Notes under the pieces: generated by a model
Seen by the model: only the letters and a program-made list of their open reading frames with translations
Database searches by the model: none
What the model was told of the DNA's origin: nothing
Made by a program: the position numbers and the translations under genes
NCBI GenBank assembly: GCA_965248735.1
Contig: OZ252146.1
Location: 186,001-250,000 of the forward strand
Direction of reading: 5' to 3'
DNA: 64,000 nucleotides
Source of the DNA: Aldehydirespirator sp965248735
GTDB taxonomy: Bacteria > Actinomycetota > Acidimicrobiia > Acidimicrobiales > Aldehydirespiratoraceae
Shown: positions 35,730-45,117 of the stretch, in pieces
How positions within the stretch are numbered: position 1 is the stretch's first letter
Layout: every line of letters begins with the position of its first letter

Positions 35730-37283
35730 TCAGTCGTCGTCGCGGGCGCCGGTGCGGCCGTTGAACTCAACGACCAGCGCGTCCCAGTCGTCGACGAAGT
35801 GGCGCATCCCGTCCCAGAAGCGCTGGTCGCGGCGGGCCACGAAGTCGTCGAAGGCGGTGCCCTGCTGCTCCACCCAAGTGAAGTAGCCGAGGTTGAACAT
35901 GCGCCGCCGCTCCGCCTCCGAGCAGGCCAGGTGGCGCACTTCGCCGCCCGCTCCGTCGATCAGCCCCCGCCCGAAGGCCCCCGCCGCGGCCACATCGTCG
36001 TAGCCACCCCGGTGGTGGCGGCCGATGTATGCCTCCCGCTCCGCGTCGTAGAGCTCGGAGCCGTCGGTGGCCACAGTCACGATCATGTCGTCGCGGCCCA
36101 TGTCGTGGGCCTTGGCCACCGCGATGGCGGCCAGCGCGTTGCACGACGACGAGTAGCCCATGTGGGTGAGCGCCCCCACCATGCCGGCGTCGAGCCCGGC
36201 CCGGTCCACCAGATGGTCGCGCCCCGCCGGGGTGTTGAACAGCACGTCGAGGGAGTCCGTGCACACGTCGCTGACCGCGACTATGTCGTCGGTGTTCATC
36301 ACGTTGTGGATCAGCGGCACGTGCTTGTCGCCGATGCCTTGGATGTTGTGCTCGCCGTAGCCGTTCTCCAGCAGGGTCGGACACTCCAGAGCCTCCGCAG
36401 CCACTATCCGGCACCCGTGGCGGTCCTTGAGGTAGTCGCCCGCGCCCAGCGTCCCCGCCGAGCCCGACGCCGACACGAAGGCCGCGAGCCGGGATCCGGG
36501 CCTGTCCGCGGCCACGTGCTCGTACAGCCGCTCCAGGGCGGCGCCGGTGACGCTGTAGTGGCCCAGATGGTTGGAGAACTCCGAGAACTGGTTGACGATG
36601 ACGTTGCCACCGTCGAGGGCCATCTCGTTGCAGGCGTCGTAGATCTCCTTGACGTTGGACTCGGTGCCGGGCGTGCGCACGATGTCGTTGGCGGGGTCGA
36701 GCGTCCACTGCTCCAGCCAGTCGAAGCGGGCCTTGCTCATACCCGCGGGCAGCACGGCCACGCCCCGGCAGTCCATGATCCGGCTGATGGCCACACCGCC
36801 CCGGGCGTAGTTGCCGGTGGAGGGCCACACCGCCCGGTGCCGGGTGGGGTCGAAGCAGCCGGTCACCAGCCTCGGGGCCAAACACGCGTAGGCGGCCAGC
36901 ACCTTGTGGGCCCGGATCATCGGGAAGCGGTTGCCCAGGGCGAGCACGATGCGCGCGTCCACGCCGGTCATCTCCGGCGGCAGCTCCACGTAGTCGGGCA
37001 CGGCGTGGGGGCCGCTGCCGTCGAGGCGCCCGAACCAGTGGACCCGGAACAGGTTGGCGGCGTCGGGCTCGTTGCGGTCCATCCCGTCCAGCGCCGCCAA
37101 CCGGGCCGCGGGGATCGTGGACGGGTCGCGCAGTTCGGCGAAGGTAGGCAGTGCGATGCGCCGGGCCCGGAAGCGCTCGACCGTGTTGTCGTAGGCCTCG
37201 CGGTCGGCGACCTCGGCGGTCAGACCCAGGGAGCGGTGCGCCCTGGAGACCTCGGCGTCGGAGATGGTGCTGGCGTCAGTCAT
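35730..37283 (-). CDS. PLP-dependent enzyme, cysteine-synthase-like superfamily
   Basis: A 517-residue protein from ATG 37283. Likely PLP lysine in RAHKVLAAY; SxGN loop STGNYARGG; glycine-rich SASGSAGTLGAGD; later THMGYSSSCNALAAI. The fold resembles fold-type-II lyases, but the protein is longer than cysteine synthase (about 300 residues), with extra N- and C-terminal helices. The substrate is unknown. It lies on the same strand as the acyl-CoA synthetase, 68 bp downstream of it. Confidence 0.78.
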   Translation of the reverse strand: MTDASTISDAEVSRAHRSLGLTAEVADREAYDNTVERFRARRIALPTFAELRDPSTIPAARLAALDGMDRNEPDAANLFRVHWFGRLDGSGPHAVPDYVELPPEMTGVDARIVLALGNRFPMIRAHKVLAAYACLAPRLVTGCFDPTRHRAVWPSTGNYARGGVAISRIMDCRGVAVLPAGMSKARFDWLEQWTLDPANDIVRTPGTESNVKEIYDACNEMALDGGNVIVNQFSEFSNHLGHYSVTGAALERLYEHVAADRPGSRLAAFVSASGSAGTLGAGDYLKDRHGCRIVAAEALECPTLLENGYGEHNIQGIGDKHVPLIHNVMNTDDIVAVSDVCTDSLDVLFNTPAGRDHLVDRAGLDAGMVGALTHMGYSSSCNALAAIAVAKAHDMGRDDMIVTVATDGSELYDAEREAYIGRHHRGGYDDVAAAGAFGRGLIDGAGGEVRHLACSEAERRRMFNLGYFTWVEQQGTAFDDFVARRDQRFWDGMRHFVDDWDALVVEFNGRTGARDDD

Positions 37284-37351
37284 GCCCCGAGTATCACGCC
37301 CAACCCCGCGGATCGGACCCTCCAGCAGCCGGGCATCCGCCGGCATAGGGC

Positions 37352-38920
37352 TCAGATGGCCCGATCGCGGCCTTCCCAGTAGGGGTCGCGCAGCTTGCGC
37401 TTGTAGAGCTTGCCGTTGGGGTCCCGGGGCATCTCTGTGGTGTAGTCGACGGACCGGGGCAGCTTCTGGCGAGCGACGCGGTCCCGCAGCCACTCCAGGA
37501 TGGCCGCGGTGGTGTCGTCGCCGGGCTCCCAGCCCTCGCGCAGCTCCACCACGGCCTTGATCTCCTCGCCGGTGTCGGGGTTGGGCACCCCGAACACGGC
37601 CGCGTCGCCCACCGCGGGATGCTGCACCAGCTCGCCCTCGATCTCCGCGGGGTAGATGTTCACCCCGCCCACGATGATCATGTCGCTGGCCCGGTCGTTG
37701 AGGAACAGGTACCCGTCGGCGTCGAGATAGCCGACATCGCCCACGGTGAAGAAGCCCCGCAGGCGGCTGGCCGCGGTCTTGGCCTCGTCGCCCTTGTACT
37801 CGAACACCGCGCCCGGCATCTTCATGTACACCGTGCCTGACTCCCCCGGCGGCAGGTCGTTGCCGTCGTCGTCGACCACGATCACCTCGCAGCCGGGCCA
37901 GGCCTTCCCCACCGTGCCGGGGCGCTCCAGCCACTCCGCGGCCGACACCACCGTCCCGCCGCCCTCGGTGGCCGCGTAGTACTCCCAGATGGAGTCGCCC
38001 CACCATTCGATCATGCGCCGCTTGGTCTCCACCGGGCACGGCGCGGCGGCGTGCACTATCGAACGCAGCGACGACACGTCGTAGCGGGAGCGCACCTCTT
38101 CCGGCATCTGCAGCAGCCGGTTGAACATGGTGGGCACCATGTGCGAACTCGTCACCCGGTAGCGCTCGATGCGCTCCAGCGCGCCCTCCGCGGTCCAGCG
38201 GTCCATGAGAACCACCGTGTGGCCCATGTGCAGCGACATCGTGGTCCAGTTGTTGACCGCGGTGTGATACAGCGGCGCCTGGGTGATCTGGACGTTGCCG
38301 TCGTGGGGCCTGGCACCGAACAGCATCAGCAGCCGGCCCGCGGTCGAAGCGGCCTCGTCCGGCGGCCGGGGATCGAGCGCCCGACGCACCCCCTTGGGCC
38401 GCCCGGTGGTGCCGGACGTGTAGAACATGAACGATCCGGTGGCCAGATGCTCAGGATCGGGCCGCTCGCCGCGGTGGTCCGCGATGAGTTCGTCGAAGGG
38501 TCGGAAGCCCTCGACCGGGCCGCCCACGCAGAACCGGTTCGCCTCGGGCGCGACACAGCCGTCGAGGGCCTTGGCGGCCTCGTCCGCGAAGCGCTCGTGC
38601 ACGATGAACGCCTTGGTCTCGGCGTCATTGACGATGTAGTTGATCTCCGCGCCGACGAAGTGCCAGTTGATGGTGGTCACGTACAGGCCGCTCTGGTAGG
38701 CGGCCAGGCACACCGCGAGCTGCTCGAAGCAGTTGGGCAGCACGGTGGTGATCTGGTCGCCCTTGTTGAGCCCGGCGGCCTGCAGACCCCGCGACACGCG
38801 GTTGGTAAACGCGGCCAGCTCTCCGAAGGTCAATCGGTTGTGCTCGGGGTCGACCACAGCCAGGAAGTCGGGGTCGGCGTCCGCTATGGCCCACAGCCCA
38901 AGGGTGTCAGTGTCAGCCAT
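37352..38920 (-). CDS. Acyl-CoA synthetase (AMP-binding, FadD-like)
   Basis: A 522-residue protein from ATG 38920. ANL-superfamily motifs are intact: P-loop FYTSGTTGRPKG, YYAATEGGG (A5), FTVGDVGYLDADGY (A7), MIIVGGVNIYPAEIE (A8) and the catalytic lysine in DPNGKLYKRKL. It activates a fatty or aromatic carboxylate to a CoA thioester through an acyl-AMP. Divergent from the enoyl-CoA hydratase gene 74 bp away, so the two probably work in one beta-oxidation-like route. Substrate not readable. Confidence 0.92.
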   Translation of the reverse strand: MADTDTLGLWAIADADPDFLAVVDPEHNRLTFGELAAFTNRVSRGLQAAGLNKGDQITTVLPNCFEQLAVCLAAYQSGLYVTTINWHFVGAEINYIVNDAETKAFIVHERFADEAAKALDGCVAPEANRFCVGGPVEGFRPFDELIADHRGERPDPEHLATGSFMFYTSGTTGRPKGVRRALDPRPPDEAASTAGRLLMLFGARPHDGNVQITQAPLYHTAVNNWTTMSLHMGHTVVLMDRWTAEGALERIERYRVTSSHMVPTMFNRLLQMPEEVRSRYDVSSLRSIVHAAAPCPVETKRRMIEWWGDSIWEYYAATEGGGTVVSAAEWLERPGTVGKAWPGCEVIVVDDDGNDLPPGESGTVYMKMPGAVFEYKGDEAKTAASRLRGFFTVGDVGYLDADGYLFLNDRASDMIIVGGVNIYPAEIEGELVQHPAVGDAAVFGVPNPDTGEEIKAVVELREGWEPGDDTTAAILEWLRDRVARQKLPRSVDYTTEMPRDPNGKLYKRKLRDPYWEGRDRAI

Positions 38921-38994
38921 GTTTCAGCCCGTCTCGCGCCGCATTGCGGCCGTCGTCGCGTCGGTGTTGGTCATGGGAGGTAGTTTGGCCGATT

Positions 38995-39825
38995 GTGAGC
39001 GCTGAGCGTCCTCTCGACGAGCAGGTCCGCCTCGAGTACCGCGGCGCGGTGGCGTGGATCGCCATCGACCGGCCCGAGGCCGGCAATGCTTTGAACCCGC
39101 CGTGCCGGGACCGGGTGCGCGACATCCTCAACGGGCTCAACACCAGCCATCGGGCCCGGTGCGCGGTGATCACCGGCTCCGGCGACCGGTTCTTCTGCAC
39201 CGGCGCCGACCTGCGCCACTCCTACGGCGACGCCGACCGCTCGACCGACTTGCCCGAGCGGATCGTGGGCGACGCCCGCCGGATGATGCTCGACGGCCAG
39301 CACTCGCTGTTCGCCGCGCTGCTCGACTGCGACGTGCCCGTGATCGCGGCGGTCAACGGCACCGCGGCCGGCATGGGTGCCCATATGGCCCTGGCCTGCG
39401 ACCTGGTGATCGCTAGCGACGGGGCCAAATTCGTGGAGGTGTTCGCCCGCCGCGGCCTGGTGCCCGACGCGCTGGGGGCGTGGCTGCTGCCCCGCATCAT
39501 CGGCGTGCGCCGCACCATGGAGCTGTTCCTTCTGGCCGAGGACCTCACCGCCGAGAAGGCCCACACCTACGGCCTGGTCAACCGGGTGGTTCCCCACGAC
39601 GAGGTGCAGGCTGCCACCACCGAGTGGGCCGAGCGCCTGGCCGGTGGCCCGACCCGCTCGTTCTCTCTCACCAAGTGGCTGGTCAACCGCAGCCTCGACG
39701 CCGACCGGGCCACCATGGCCCACGACGAGGCCGTGGCCGTGGAACTGAACGCCGGCACCACCGACGCGGCCGAGGGCGTGGCCGCCTTCCAGCAACGCCG
39801 GCCTCCCGAGTGGAGGGGCTATTGA
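38995..39825 (+). CDS. Enoyl-CoA hydratase/isomerase family protein
   Basis: A 276-residue protein from GTG 38995. Crotonase-fold motifs: WIAIDRPEAGNAL, VITGSGDRFFCTGADL (oxyanion-hole loop), VIAAVNGTAAGMGAHMALAC and RRGLVPDALGAWLLPR. One catalytic acid position is D (GLVPDAL) rather than the E of canonical hydratases, so isomerase or other crotonase chemistry is possible. Divergent from the acyl-CoA synthetase, with which it likely shares a catabolic pathway. Confidence 0.9.
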   Translation: MSAERPLDEQVRLEYRGAVAWIAIDRPEAGNALNPPCRDRVRDILNGLNTSHRARCAVITGSGDRFFCTGADLRHSYGDADRSTDLPERIVGDARRMMLDGQHSLFAALLDCDVPVIAAVNGTAAGMGAHMALACDLVIASDGAKFVEVFARRGLVPDALGAWLLPRIIGVRRTMELFLLAEDLTAEKAHTYGLVNRVVPHDEVQAATTEWAERLAGGPTRSFSLTKWLVNRSLDADRATMAHDEAVAVELNAGTTDAAEGVAAFQQRRPPEWRGY

Positions 39826-39949
39826 CGGCCCAGAGGCCGAGCGGACGGGCTTCAGTTCACGAAGACTCTCGCGAGGCCGTGGCCCGAGCGGCCCGTGAGC
39901 GAAGCGAACAAGAGCGGGAATCAACACGCCTCACCGCGGGACGGTGGCC

Positions 39950-40048
39950 GGGTGCCCGCGCACGCTCTAGGAGAAGGCGACCGGGTGCCCGCGCACGCTC
40001 TAGGAGAAGGCGACGGGGTGCCCGCGCACGCTCTAGGAGAAGGCGACG
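39950..40048. repeat. Three tandem 33-bp repeats over the P450 stop codon
   Basis: Units at 39950-39982, 39983-40015 and 40016-40048 are identical except that unit 1 ends in C and the others in G. Each contains CTAGGAGAAGGCGAC, the reverse complement of the codons for the last residues (VAFS) and stop of the adjacent P450 gene. The 3' end of that gene has thus been triplicated downstream of its stop. There are no spacers, so this is not a CRISPR array. Confidence 0.93.
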
Positions 40049-41238
40049 GGGAGGCGGGCCAGGCCGCGAAGGGTGAGTCTCGGATTCCAGGGCGGATTGT
40101 CGTCCAGGAGGGTCCAAGTCTCGAAGCGGTCGAGCAGGGCCCGCAACACCACCTGGCCCTGGAGACGGGCCAGCGCCGCTCCGAGGCATCCGTGGATGCC
40201 CGCACCGAACGACAGTAGCGGAGACTCGCCCCGCCCGACGTCGAAGCGGTCGGGGTCCTCCACCGCGGCCGGGTCGCGGTTGGCGGCCCCCAGCAGCATC
40301 AGCACGGCGTGGCCGGCACCGATGACCCGGCCTGCGACCTCCACGTCGGAGAACGCATAGCGGCCATCCACCTGCACGGGCGGCTCGAACCGCAGGACCT
40401 CCTCAACCGCGGCCGGCACTAGCGACCGGTCCGAGCGCAGCCGATCGAGCTGATCCGGCCAGAGCATGAGGGTGTGGACCATGCTTCCGATCAGGCTGGC
40501 GGTCGTCTCGAAGCCGGCTCCGTAGATGAGCGACACCGTCGCGGCCACCTCGTCCGTGCTCAGGCGGTCCTCGCCGTCGCGGGCCTCGATCATCGCCGAC
40601 AGCAAGTTGTCGCCCGGCTCGTCCCGGCGCCGCTGGACCAGGGTGTGGACGTACTCCCGCACCTTTTGCCTCGAGTCCTGGGCTCGGCGCGCGTCGTCGA
40701 TCCGGCGATTGGGCTCCAGCGCGGCCGTGACGTCGACGATGAGAGGCCGTAGCCAGTCGCGGTCGGCTCGGGGCACGCCGATCAGCTCGCTGATGATGTC
40801 CGCTGAGAGCGGATGGGCGAGCGCGTCAATCAGATCGCACTCGCCCGCTTCGGCCACGGGGTCGAGCAGCTCGGCGGTCATGGACTCCACCGAGGACCGC
40901 AAGCCCTCTATCCGCTCAGGGGTGAGCGCCTGGCCCACCAGGGAGCGCAGGCGGGTGTGCTCCGGGGGGTTGAGGAACAGCATCGAGCGCTCGCGGTCGG
41001 GGTCGCGGCTGTAGACCGCGCCCGGCATCAGCGACGGCGTCTCGTCGCCGGCTTTGGCGATGCCGAGGCGATGATCGCGCAGCGCCTGCCGGCAGTCCTC
41101 GAAGCGGGTGAGGACCCACAGGTTCGAGAAGCCGACCTTGTGCACCGGCGCGGTCTCCCGCAGCTGCCGCAGCCGCGGGTACGGGTCAGCAACCGTCTCG
41201 GGGTCGGTGACGATGCTTAGGAATAGCTCATCGCTCAT
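40033..41238 (-). CDS. Cytochrome P450
   Basis: A 401-residue protein starting at MSDEL (ATG 41238); five upstream codons are open but lack support. P450 hallmarks: I-helix GAGFETT, K-helix-type EEVLRFEPP, and the haem loop FGAGIHGCLGAALARL with the cysteine thiolate. It is a soluble bacterial-type P450 needing ferredoxin partners, none of which is nearby. About 40 bp separate it from a close paralogue upstream. The last codons and stop lie inside a 33-bp tandem repeat. Confidence 0.95.
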   Translation of the reverse strand: MSDELFLSIVTDPETVADPYPRLRQLRETAPVHKVGFSNLWVLTRFEDCRQALRDHRLGIAKAGDETPSLMPGAVYSRDPDRERSMLFLNPPEHTRLRSLVGQALTPERIEGLRSSVESMTAELLDPVAEAGECDLIDALAHPLSADIISELIGVPRADRDWLRPLIVDVTAALEPNRRIDDARRAQDSRQKVREYVHTLVQRRRDEPGDNLLSAMIEARDGEDRLSTDEVAATVSLIYGAGFETTASLIGSMVHTLMLWPDQLDRLRSDRSLVPAAVEEVLRFEPPVQVDGRYAFSDVEVAGRVIGAGHAVLMLLGAANRDPAAVEDPDRFDVGRGESPLLSFGAGIHGCLGAALARLQGQVVLRALLDRFETWTLLDDNPPWNPRLTLRGLARLPVAFS

Positions 41239-41278
41239 GGGCAGCCTTCGCAATCAAAAGGTCCAGGGACCTGGGAGT

Positions 41279-42478
41279 CTAGGAGAACGCGACGGGGAGG
41301 CGGGCCAGGCCTCGCAGGGTGAGGCGCCGCTTCCAGGGCGGGTTGTCATCGAGGGGCGTCCACGTGCCGAAGCGGTCGAGCAGCGTCTCCAGCACCACCT
41401 GGCCCTCAAGTCGGGCCAGCGCGGCGCCCAGGCAGTAGTGGATGCCCGAGCCGAACGACAGCATCGGCACCTCGCCGCGGCCCACGTCGAAGCGGTCCGG
41501 GTCCTCCACGGCGGCCGGATCGCGGTTGGCCGCTCCCAGCAGCGTCAGCACCCCATGGCCCCTCGGGATCGCCTGCCCGCCGACCTCGGCGTCGGCACGG
41601 ACGTAGCGGCCGTCTAGCTGCACGGGCGGCTCGTAGCGCAGCACCTCTTCCACCGCCGACGGCACCAGCGAGCGGTCGGCCCGCAGCCGGGCCAACTGGT
41701 CGGGATGGCGCATCAGCGTGTTGACCATGTTGCCGATCAGGTTCATGGTGGTTTCGAAGCCTGCCCCGTAGATGAGCGACACGGTGTTGGCCACCTCCTG
41801 CTGAGTCAGGCGGTCCGCGCCGTCGCTGGCCTCGATCAGCCCAGACAGCAGATCGTCGCTGGGCTCGGCCCGCCTGCGGTCGATCAGGTCGTGGAGGTAC
41901 TCCTGGATCTTCGCTCCCGAGACCGCGGCCTGCCTGGTCTCCTCGGGCTGCCGGTTGGGTTCGAGCGTGGCGGCCAGGTCCGACACCAGCGGTCTGAGCC
42001 AGTCGCGGTCGGCGACGGGAACCCCGACCAGCTCGCTGATCACGTTGGCCGGCAACGGGAAGGCGAGCGCCTCGATCAGATCGCACTCCCCCGCGCCGGC
42101 CACGGCATCGAGAAGCTCGTGGGTCATGCCCTCGACGGCGGGCCGGAGCCTCTCCACCCGCCGCGGGGTGAAGGCTCGACTCACCAGGGAGCGGATCCGG
42201 GTGTGGTCCGGCGGGTTGAGCGACAGCAGCGAGCGGGGCCCGTCAGGATCGCGGGAGCTGCCGACAATCAACTTCGGCATGTGGTCGCCGGGCTCGGGGT
42301 TGCCCAGACGCTGGTCGCGCAGCGCAGCCCGGCAGTCCTCGAAGCGGGTGAGGATCCAGAAGTCGGCGAACCCGAGCTTGTGCACCGGCGACGTCTCCCG
42401 CAGCTCCCGCAGCAGCGGGTAGGGATCGGCGATCACCGCGGGATCGGTGACGATCCTCAGCAGCAGCTCGTCGCTCAT
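41279..42478 (-). CDS. Cytochrome P450, tandem paralogue
   Basis: A 399-residue protein from ATG 42478, strongly similar over its whole length to the P450 at 40033: same MSDEL start, same LARLPVAFS end, I-helix GAGFETT, haem loop FGSGIHYCLGAALARL. A tandem duplication is evident. Substrate-recognition regions differ (for example the segment after the haem arginine contacts), so the substrates may have diverged. No redox partner is adjacent. Confidence 0.95.
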   Translation of the reverse strand: MSDELLLRIVTDPAVIADPYPLLRELRETSPVHKLGFADFWILTRFEDCRAALRDQRLGNPEPGDHMPKLIVGSSRDPDGPRSLLSLNPPDHTRIRSLVSRAFTPRRVERLRPAVEGMTHELLDAVAGAGECDLIEALAFPLPANVISELVGVPVADRDWLRPLVSDLAATLEPNRQPEETRQAAVSGAKIQEYLHDLIDRRRAEPSDDLLSGLIEASDGADRLTQQEVANTVSLIYGAGFETTMNLIGNMVNTLMRHPDQLARLRADRSLVPSAVEEVLRYEPPVQLDGRYVRADAEVGGQAIPRGHGVLTLLGAANRDPAAVEDPDRFDVGRGEVPMLSFGSGIHYCLGAALARLEGQVVLETLLDRFGTWTPLDDNPPWKRRLTLRGLARLPVAFS

Positions 42479-42563
42479 CGCTGCACCCTGTGGTTGTCTG
42501 CGACCCCACTGGACGCGGCGACGGCCGTCGCCTCCAGCCGAACCCGGCTCGGCATAGGGCTAT

Positions 42564-43505
42564 TCATCGGTCACCTCTCGTTCCGTTGAGAAGAGCGTAC
42601 GCGGCAAGGGCGGCTGCGATCTCGGAGGCGACGACCGCGTTCGACTCGGCCAGCGCGATGTTGGCCGGAACAACCGCTCCGCCGGTGGCTTCCGCCAGGG
42701 CGGTCAGAACGGCCGGAGTGACGTCGCCGCCCGAGACCCCATCGCGGCGCGCCGCGGCCTCGGCCTCTTGGACTGCTTCCTCGACTCGGGCCGCGTCGAG
42801 CGCAGCCGAAGCGGGGATCGGGTTGGCTACGAGCATCCCGCCCGGGTGTCCGAGCGCGCCAGCCGCTCGGAACGCGGCCGCGACCTCGTGCCCGTCGTGC
42901 GCAATGTTGGTCAGTTCCGGCCCGCCGTCGCGAACATAGAACGCGGGAAAGCGGTCAGTGCGCCAGCCGAGAACGGCCACCCCCAGAGTTTCAAGCCGCT
43001 CGAATGTGAGCGGGATGTCGAGAAACGCCTTCGCTCCTGACGAGACGACGATCACTCGGTGGCGGGCCATGGCGTCCAGGTCGTGGCTCACGTCGCCGCT
43101 GTGATCCGCGCCGCGGTGCACGCCCCCAATGCCGCCGGTGGCGAACACCTCGATGCCGGCCGCCTCTGCGAGCGTCACCGTGGCCGAGACCGTGGTTGCT
43201 CCTACGTCGAGGCCCGCCGCCAACGCGGGCCCCAGATCGCGGGCCCCGAGCTTGGCGGAACCGCCGAACAGCCTCTCGGCTTGGTCATCGTCCGCGCCGA
43301 CCACGGCCCGGCCGTCGAGCACGCCGCACAGGGCCGGCACCGCACCCGCGGAGCGCACCGCAGCCTCGACGCTCTGGAAGCACCGCCGGTTGGCAGGCTC
43401 TGGCAGTCCCAGCTGCGAGAAGATCGTGGACTCCAGCGCCACCACGGGCGTGCCCGACGACAGGGCTGCCGCAACCTCGTCGCCCACTCTCAGGATCGCA
43501 GCCAC
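42564..43505 (-). CDS. psuG: Pseudouridine-5'-phosphate glycosidase
   Basis: A 313-residue protein from GTG 43505. Family motifs: TPVVALESTIFSQLGLPEP (catalytic glutamate), GGIGGVHRGA, VIVVSSGAKAFLDIP (Schiff-base lysine) and LVANPIPASAAL. PsuG cleaves pseudouridine 5'-phosphate to uracil and ribose 5-phosphate. No psuK kinase is adjacent. This is the intact copy of a duplicated segment; a truncated second copy lies at 44758-45081. Confidence 0.92.
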   Translation of the reverse strand: MAAILRVGDEVAAALSSGTPVVALESTIFSQLGLPEPANRRCFQSVEAAVRSAGAVPALCGVLDGRAVVGADDDQAERLFGGSAKLGARDLGPALAAGLDVGATTVSATVTLAEAAGIEVFATGGIGGVHRGADHSGDVSHDLDAMARHRVIVVSSGAKAFLDIPLTFERLETLGVAVLGWRTDRFPAFYVRDGGPELTNIAHDGHEVAAAFRAAGALGHPGGMLVANPIPASAALDAARVEEAVQEAEAAARRDGVSGGDVTPAVLTALAEATGGAVVPANIALAESNAVVASEIAAALAAYALLNGTRGDR

Positions 43506-43606
43506 TCTGCGAGCGTACGGGAGGCGCCGACGCACCCGGACTCGACCATGACGGAACGGTTCCACGATCGCGGGGCGGCCCGAGCGGTGACCGTAGGATC
43601 GCAGCC

Positions 43607-43882
43607 GTGACCGCCGAGACGCCCGCCTCCGACCTGATCAAGGACTTCAACGCCGCCTACGAGGCTCTAACCGCGCCGGGCTCACCCTTCGCTACGACCG
43701 CACGGGAGGTCGGCGGCGTGCCCGTGCGGGTCTACGACAAGGCCATCCCGGACATGCGAGCCGTCTGGACCATGTCGGCGACCCACGGCGACCGCGACTA
43801 CCTCGTGTACGGCAACGAGCGCTACAGATACACCGAGGCTCATGCCCGGGTGCGGGCCGATCGAAATGGCCCCTCAGGCTAG
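43607..43882 (+). pseudogene. N-terminal fragment of an acyl-CoA ligase
   Basis: From GTG 43607 the frame encodes 91 residues (LIKDFNAAYEALTAPGSPF, then VRVYDKAIPDMRAVWTMSA) that align closely with the first 85 or so residues of the full ligase at 45118. Homology stops at AHARVRA; a short unrelated tail leads to TAG 43880-43882, overlapping the end of the TlpA-like gene. All catalytic motifs are missing. It is the reciprocal loss of the psuG fragment at 44758. Confidence 0.85.
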
Positions 43883-44532
43883 GGCCCCGCGTCGGCGGCC
43901 AGCAGGGACTCCCACTGAGCGTCGGTCAACTCGCCGCTGACTCGTGCGACCACCCGGCCCCTGCCGTCCACCACCACCGTGTAGGGGATGCTTGTTAGCC
44001 CGTAGGCGTCGCCGATCTCGTTGTCCTCGGAGTCCAGCACTGCGATGGCAGGCCACTCCACGTAGGCGAACCACGCCGAGGGCGGATAGTTGGAGCGAGT
44101 GGGGATCACGTCGGTGCTCACTGCCACGACCTCAACTCCCGCGGGCAGCCGGTTCCGCCGAAGCCAGTTCGAGACGCGGGCCAGCTCCCGTTTGCATTGC
44201 AGGCACCAGTGCGCGAAGAAGCCGATCACCTTGGAGATGCCGTCTCCGGGCTGCACGCTCACCTCGACCCCGTCAAAGGTGGTCGCCACGAAGCCGGGCG
44301 CGGCGACCCCCACGGCGGGATCGTCCAATGGCTCATCGAACGTCGGCAGCGTCTGTCCGACGATGGTGACATCGGAAACCTGGCGCGGTTCGATTTGACC
44401 GTAGAGGTCCCGGACGGCCTCGATGGCCACCGCCAGGGCCACCACCGCCAAGACTCCGCCGATCAGCCACTTCAGCACCGGGTTCGAGGTAGCGACCGAC
44501 CGGCCCGAGCCCTGCTGGGAACCCCCGAACAC
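43879..44532 (-). CDS. TlpA-like membrane-anchored thioredoxin (copy A)
   Basis: A 217-residue protein from GTG 44532. It has an N-terminal membrane anchor (WLIGGVLAVVALAVAIEAV) and then a TlpA/redoxin domain with active site WCLQC and VIGFFAHW before it. The later cis-proline loop SIPYTVVVDG is present. It should act as an extracytoplasmic thiol reductant or oxidant. It is a paralogue of the protein at 48111, whose active site is WCPHC, and belongs to a duplicated block. Confidence 0.87.
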   Translation of the reverse strand: MFGGSQQGSGRSVATSNPVLKWLIGGVLAVVALAVAIEAVRDLYGQIEPRQVSDVTIVGQTLPTFDEPLDDPAVGVAAPGFVATTFDGVEVSVQPGDGISKVIGFFAHWCLQCKRELARVSNWLRRNRLPAGVEVVAVSTDVIPTRSNYPPSAWFAYVEWPAIAVLDSEDNEIGDAYGLTSIPYTVVVDGRGRVVARVSGELTDAQWESLLAADAGP

Positions 44533-44757
44533 AAGATGGAGCCGACCAAGGACCGAATACGCACTCGTCCACTCCCTGGGCCTCCGAGAGATATCCTCGA
44601 CGGATCGGCCAGCACGCCGAGCAGAACTACCGACGGACCTCCCGGGGTCGCCGCGTGAACGCTGGCGTCTAGACCGATTGCTGATGGATCGTCCCTCGTG
44701 CTTGGCCGGCCACCACTCCGGACTCGTCGTCGGCGTTGGGATGGCCAGACGTGACGC

Positions 44758-45081
44758 CTACCTTATCCGGGCAGCACCGACTCGGCCGCGTCGCGGTCGC
44801 CGCGTCCGGAATGCGCAGGCCGCGACCTTCACCGAGCCTCCGAACAGCCGCTCGGCCTCATCGCGGTCAGCTCCTACCACGGCCCGGCCGTCGAGCACGC
44901 CGCACATGGCCGGAACCGAGCCCCCGGACCTCACCGCCTCCTCCACACGCACCAGGCACTCGCGGTTGGCGGGCTCGGGCAGACCCAGCTCCGAGAAAAT
45001 GGTCGACTCCAGCGCCACGACGGGGCTTCCTGAGGCAAGAGCGGCCCCCACCTCTGATCCGATGTGCAGCGCCTCTGCCAC
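44758..45081 (-). pseudogene. Truncated psuG copy
   Basis: From GTG 45081 the frame matches the N-terminal 85 or so residues of PsuG at 42564 (SPVVALESTIFSELGLPEP, VPAMCGVLDGRAVVGAD, AERLFGGS). Homology ends at about 44820 and an unrelated tail runs to a stop at 44758. The catalytic lysine region is absent. It is divergent from the intact acyl-CoA ligase at 45118, as the complete psuG is from the ligase fragment at 43607. Confidence 0.85.
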
Positions 45082-45117
45082 GCAGTGAGGGTAGAAGCAG
45101 CACGTAGGCTCGCGCTT

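Noticed and set aside
39950..40048. Three 33-bp repeats as a possible CRISPR array
   Set aside because: The units abut with no spacers and contain the stop codon of a P450 gene; no cas genes are present.
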